A DNA stretch of 64,000 nt from Pseudomonas sp. DNDY-54 (GTDB taxonomy: Bacteria > Pseudomonadota > Gammaproteobacteria > Pseudomonadales > Pseudomonadaceae): assembly GCF_019880365.1 (NCBI RefSeq), contig NZ_CP082271.1, forward strand, positions 2,046,001 to 2,110,000. Direction: 5' to 3'. Shown here one piece after another: positions 61,139 through 64,000 of the stretch. The notes below the pieces were generated by a model. It was not told where the DNA came from. It made no database searches and worked only from the letters and a program-made list of their open reading frames with translations. A program made the translations under genes and the position numbers. Numbering within the stretch: the stretch's first letter is position 1; each line of letters starts with the position of its first letter.

Positions 61139-62362
61139 ATGTCTACCTCACATACCAAGAAGAAGATCGGTGTATCCGGCACAGGGATGATTGCTCGTTG
61201 CTTCATCAGGCTGATCCGCCAGCACTATCAGGACATGGAAATCTCACGTGTCCTGACCCGTCGCCCTCTGAGTTCACTTAATGACTTTCCATTAAGCGAC
61301 CGGCTCACCAACTCCATCGACCAGCTTATCGACGATGCGGACTTGATCGTCGAGTGCAGTGGTGATGTTTTTCATGGTACCGAGGTCATTGAGCGTGCGT
61401 TCGAGGCCGGGCTTCCTGTCGTGACCGTCAATGCCGAGCTGCAAGTCACGACGGGTTCCTATCTGGCTGGCAAAGGATTCATCACTGAAGCGGAAGGCGA
61501 TCAGCCAGGCTCACTGGCCGCGCTGCATGAAGAAGCCATGATGATGGGCTTCAAGCCGTTGGTATACGGCAATATGAAGGGCTATCTGAACCACGACCCC
61601 TCGCTGGAAGACATGACGTACTGGGCAAAACGCCAAGGCATCAGCGTGGATCAGACCACCTCGTTTACAGACGGCACCAAAGTGCAGATCGAGCAGGTGA
61701 TCGTCGGCAACGGCCTGGGTGCAAGCATTACCAAGCAGGGGCTGGAGGGCCTGGCCTCGACCAATCTCACCGAAACCGGGAATCTGTTGGGACTGATGGC
61801 GGATCGCCTCGGCCACCCCTTCGTCGATTATGTAATTCCGTCCGGCTACCCCGCCGGCGGGGTGTTCCTGGTCTGCCGACATGACGACAATCAGCGAGAG
61901 GCCATCGAATATTTCAAGCTTGGTCCAGGGCCTTATTACACCCTGGTACGGCCGTTCCATCTGTGCTCACTCGAGGTGGGTAAGACCGTGCGCCGCGTAC
62001 TCAATGGCGGCGGCGTGTTGCTGAACAATTCGACTGCGCCGACCCTGGGGGTCGCTGCGATCGCCAAGCGGGCCATGCGGCCGGGTGAGCTGATCGAGCG
62101 CGGCATTGGCGGCTTCCAATTCCGCGGTGAGGCGGTAAAACTCAGCGACAACCCCGATCATGTGCCTATCGGACTGTTGCGCAAGACCGCCCTTAAGCGC
62201 GCCGTCGAACCGGGACAGATGATCACGTTTGATGATGTGGACCTTTTGCCGAGCCGGGCACTGGATATCGTCATGCAACAGCGTGCCGAGCGTAAGGCAA
62301 CGGTGGTGCATACGCCGCCCGTCAGCATGGTGCCTGTCGGGATGGCCGCTGTCGGCGGCTGA
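61139..62362 (+). CDS. NAD(P)-binding oxidoreductase with C-terminal SAF domain
   Basis: From ATG 61139 this encodes 407 residues; ATG 61127 is equally open and neither has a clear ribosome site. The N-terminus is a Rossmann fold (KKIGVSGTGMIARCFIRLI) of the homoserine-dehydrogenase-like type. A SAF domain follows in the last 100 residues (IAKRAMRPGELIERGIGGFQFRG, LKRAVEPGQMITFDDVDLLP). SAF domains occur in sialic-acid synthases and sugar-acid enzymes. The adjacent MurJ-like gene suggests a role in surface polysaccharide synthesis, but a catabolic sugar-acid role is equally possible. Confidence 0.82.
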   Translation: MSTSHTKKKIGVSGTGMIARCFIRLIRQHYQDMEISRVLTRRPLSSLNDFPLSDRLTNSIDQLIDDADLIVECSGDVFHGTEVIERAFEAGLPVVTVNAELQVTTGSYLAGKGFITEAEGDQPGSLAALHEEAMMMGFKPLVYGNMKGYLNHDPSLEDMTYWAKRQGISVDQTTSFTDGTKVQIEQVIVGNGLGASITKQGLEGLASTNLTETGNLLGLMADRLGHPFVDYVIPSGYPAGGVFLVCRHDDNQREAIEYFKLGPGPYYTLVRPFHLCSLEVGKTVRRVLNGGGVLLNNSTAPTLGVAAIAKRAMRPGELIERGIGGFQFRGEAVKLSDNPDHVPIGLLRKTALKRAVEPGQMITFDDVDLLPSRALDIVMQQRAERKATVVHTPPVSMVPVGMAAVGG

Positions 62363-62410
62363 TCTCCATAGAGGATGACGACTGCTTGTTTGACCAGCCC
62401 GTCTGAAAAG

Positions 62411-62437
62411 AAGCCCCGCCGCAAAGCGGGGCTTTTT
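62411..62437 (+). terminator. Rho-independent terminator of the SAF oxidoreductase gene
   Basis: Stem AAGCCCCGC / GCGGGGCTT (62411-62419 and 62426-62434) with a six-base loop is followed by TTTTG. It lies between convergent genes; the minus-strand T-tract is weak. Confidence 0.87.
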
Positions 62438-62485
62438 TGTGACCCGTATAGTTTGACCGTGTCGTGTCGGCCATACCGCCGGCTA

Positions 62486-63952
62486 TCAGGCCTTCTTCAT
62501 TGACCAGTAGGCCGGCTTGAACAGGTCGCGTTCACCCAACAGCACGACCCCGGCAACGAACGCGCATAACACCAGCGCGATATACAGACACAACTGAAGC
62601 AGCCCATGAGGGGCGGGCACCCAATGAAGCGCAATGGCGATCGCTGCTCCGGTGCCAACCCAGCGTACAAGCACGCGTGGCGCCAGACCTTCGGGTGATG
62701 AGCGATAGACGTACAAACCCATGAACAAGGCCTGCAAGGTCGCGCCACTGGAAAACGCAAACGCCAAACCCTCGGCACCGTACGGACCGTAGAGTAGCGC
62801 GTCGAGGCTGATCGTAAGCCCAGAGCTGACCAAGGTAATCACCAGAAACAACCGCGATTGATGTTGTGCGAGGAGGGCGCGACCCCAGAGCAGCGCCAAT
62901 CCCATCGCCGGCAGGCCAAGTGCGTAGAGAATAACCAGCGAGGCCGTTGCATCGGTTTGCGGTGCGCCAAACTGGCCTCGCTCCAAAAGCACCGAGACCA
63001 CGGTTTGTGGGAACGAACAGAGCACCACCGCGGCGGGCACGAGAAACAACAGGGTCGCCAGCAATCCCTTACGTATCACCGCGGCGTGGCTGTCGAAGTC
63101 ATTGTCGTTCCAGCTCGAGACGAAGCGCGGAAAGAGCACCGAAAGCACCGACAACGCGTAAAGCGTGAGCGGGATCGTCACGATACGGAACGCAAACGAG
63201 AGCATCGTGATGCTGCCTTCATCCAGAAAGGAGGCGAACATGCGCTCGGCGAGGATACAGCCTTGCTGTGCGCCAGCGGCGACCAGGACCGGTGCGAAGG
63301 CCAGGCCGAAGCCGCCGCCGTGACCGGTCGTTTCGACCTTGGTGCCGCCGCGCAAGAAGCCGATGCGTCGGTGTTGCACCACAATCAACGCGAGCTGAGG
63401 CAGCAACATGCCGATGAATATCACCATGCCGGTAGGCTGAAATAGAAGGATGCCAATAATTGCGCCAGCGTTGAGTAGCACTGTCCGCGTGATCGGCAGA
63501 ATGAACACATCGTTCATGTTGAGCAGCGCGCCTTGGCAATACAGCACCGCTTGAACGGCGATCAGTACCGCACCCACACAAAATACGAGCTGACCGGAAG
63601 CAACTTGTGCGTCGGTCCAGCCGGGCGCCAAGAGATTGAGGATCCAGTAGCTCGCCAGTATCGCGACGACGCTTACAGCTGCGCCCATGGCCATCACGCG
63701 CCAATAGAGCCAACGGCTGACGCTTTCGAACAGGGCTTCGGATTGGCTGCGTAACTTTTGCAAGTACGGGATCATGGCGTCGCGAAGCGCGAGGCCGAGA
63801 AAGTTCTCGAAAAACATCGGCAAGATCAGCGCGACAAAGATCAGATCTGCTTCCCAGCTCAGACCAAACGCCTTGGCGATGAACAGGTCGCGCAAAAAAC
63901 CGAGAAGAAAGCTGGCGACAGTGAGCGCCAGGATGACCAGCGATGCATTCAT
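62486..63952 (-). CDS. MurJ/MviN-like lipid flippase
   Basis: This 488-residue membrane protein has 13-14 hydrophobic segments and belongs to the MOP/MurJ fold. The first residues (TVASFLLGFLRDLFIAKAFG) and SFAFRIVTIPLTLYALSVLSVLFPR match the MurJ pattern, including the conserved arginine in RDLFIAKAFG. It looks like one of the divergent paralogues found in polysaccharide loci, not the housekeeping MurJ, which usually sits by ribF or rpsT. The start at 63952 leaves only 48 bases to the window end, so any operon partner lies outside. Confidence 0.83.
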   Translation of the reverse strand: MNASLVILALTVASFLLGFLRDLFIAKAFGLSWEADLIFVALILPMFFENFLGLALRDAMIPYLQKLRSQSEALFESVSRWLYWRVMAMGAAVSVVAILASYWILNLLAPGWTDAQVASGQLVFCVGAVLIAVQAVLYCQGALLNMNDVFILPITRTVLLNAGAIIGILLFQPTGMVIFIGMLLPQLALIVVQHRRIGFLRGGTKVETTGHGGGFGLAFAPVLVAAGAQQGCILAERMFASFLDEGSITMLSFAFRIVTIPLTLYALSVLSVLFPRFVSSWNDNDFDSHAAVIRKGLLATLLFLVPAAVVLCSFPQTVVSVLLERGQFGAPQTDATASLVILYALGLPAMGLALLWGRALLAQHQSRLFLVITLVSSGLTISLDALLYGPYGAEGLAFAFSSGATLQALFMGLYVYRSSPEGLAPRVLVRWVGTGAAIAIALHWVPAPHGLLQLCLYIALVLCAFVAGVVLLGERDLFKPAYWSMKKA

Positions 63953-64000
63953 TCCTTGATCCTGTGCAGGCCATTATCGGGCGGCCTGGTGAAAAGCGGC

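Overview
This window looks like chromosomal DNA from a gamma-proteobacterium of the Pseudomonas group, most likely close to the Stutzerimonas (P. stutzeri) lineage. The base composition is GC-rich throughout. The gene set is Pseudomonas-like: metH followed by a divergent nfuA, a second RlmN-like enzyme, an mtlEFGKDY-type mannitol locus with an AraC-type MtlR, tamA-tamB, and a REP-like palindrome with a GTAGGGTGGGC core. The organism is inferred from content, not from a marker gene. I see no tRNA, rRNA, insertion sequence, prophage or CRISPR array.

Layout. 1-3165 (minus) is a cystine/D-cysteine block: D-cysteine desulfhydrase, then binding protein, permease and ATPase, the last cut by the window edge. 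3395-10626 holds small hypotheticals, a leucine-rich-repeat protein kinase, an RlmN paralogue, two small-molecule transporters and a DUF1883 protein. 10638-15179 is metH, divergent from nfuA, with convincing MetR-type boxes between them. 15320-17259 is a CheC-like response regulator followed by a diguanylate cyclase. 17278-20499 (minus) is a group of topoisomerase IB, a DUF421 membrane protein with a zinc ribbon, and several very small proteins, two of them paralogues. 20878-27071 has a Cache chemoreceptor, uppP, an epoxide-hydrolase-like enzyme, a cold-shock/DUF1294 fusion and a YbiT-type ABC-F protein.

27412-31167 is a catabolic-looking module: a TAXI-type binding protein, RidA and a DadA-like FAD dehydrogenase in one direction, and a LysR regulator in the other, with a textbook T-N11-A palindrome between them. 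An octamer repeated six times lies in the leader of the TAXI gene. 32847-37483 looks like a gluconate uptake locus. Its first gene fuses a gluconokinase to the small (DctQ) subunit of a TRAP transporter. The large permease, binding protein and a LacI/GntR-type regulator follow. This is the most unusual gene in the window.

37520-39807 is a LysR regulator divergent from an acyl-CoA dehydrogenase. 40105-49782 is a complete mannitol/polyol locus: ABC transporter, mannitol dehydrogenase, xylulokinase, AraC regulator and fructokinase, all on the minus strand. 49890-58571 holds a PstS-like/OmpA fusion, xthA, a GNAT acetyltransferase and tamA-tamB. 58973-62362 has a sodium:alanine-type symporter with a structured upstream region, tpx, and an NAD-binding oxidoreductase with a SAF domain. 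A MurJ-like flippase closes the window and may mark the edge of a surface-polysaccharide locus that continues beyond it.
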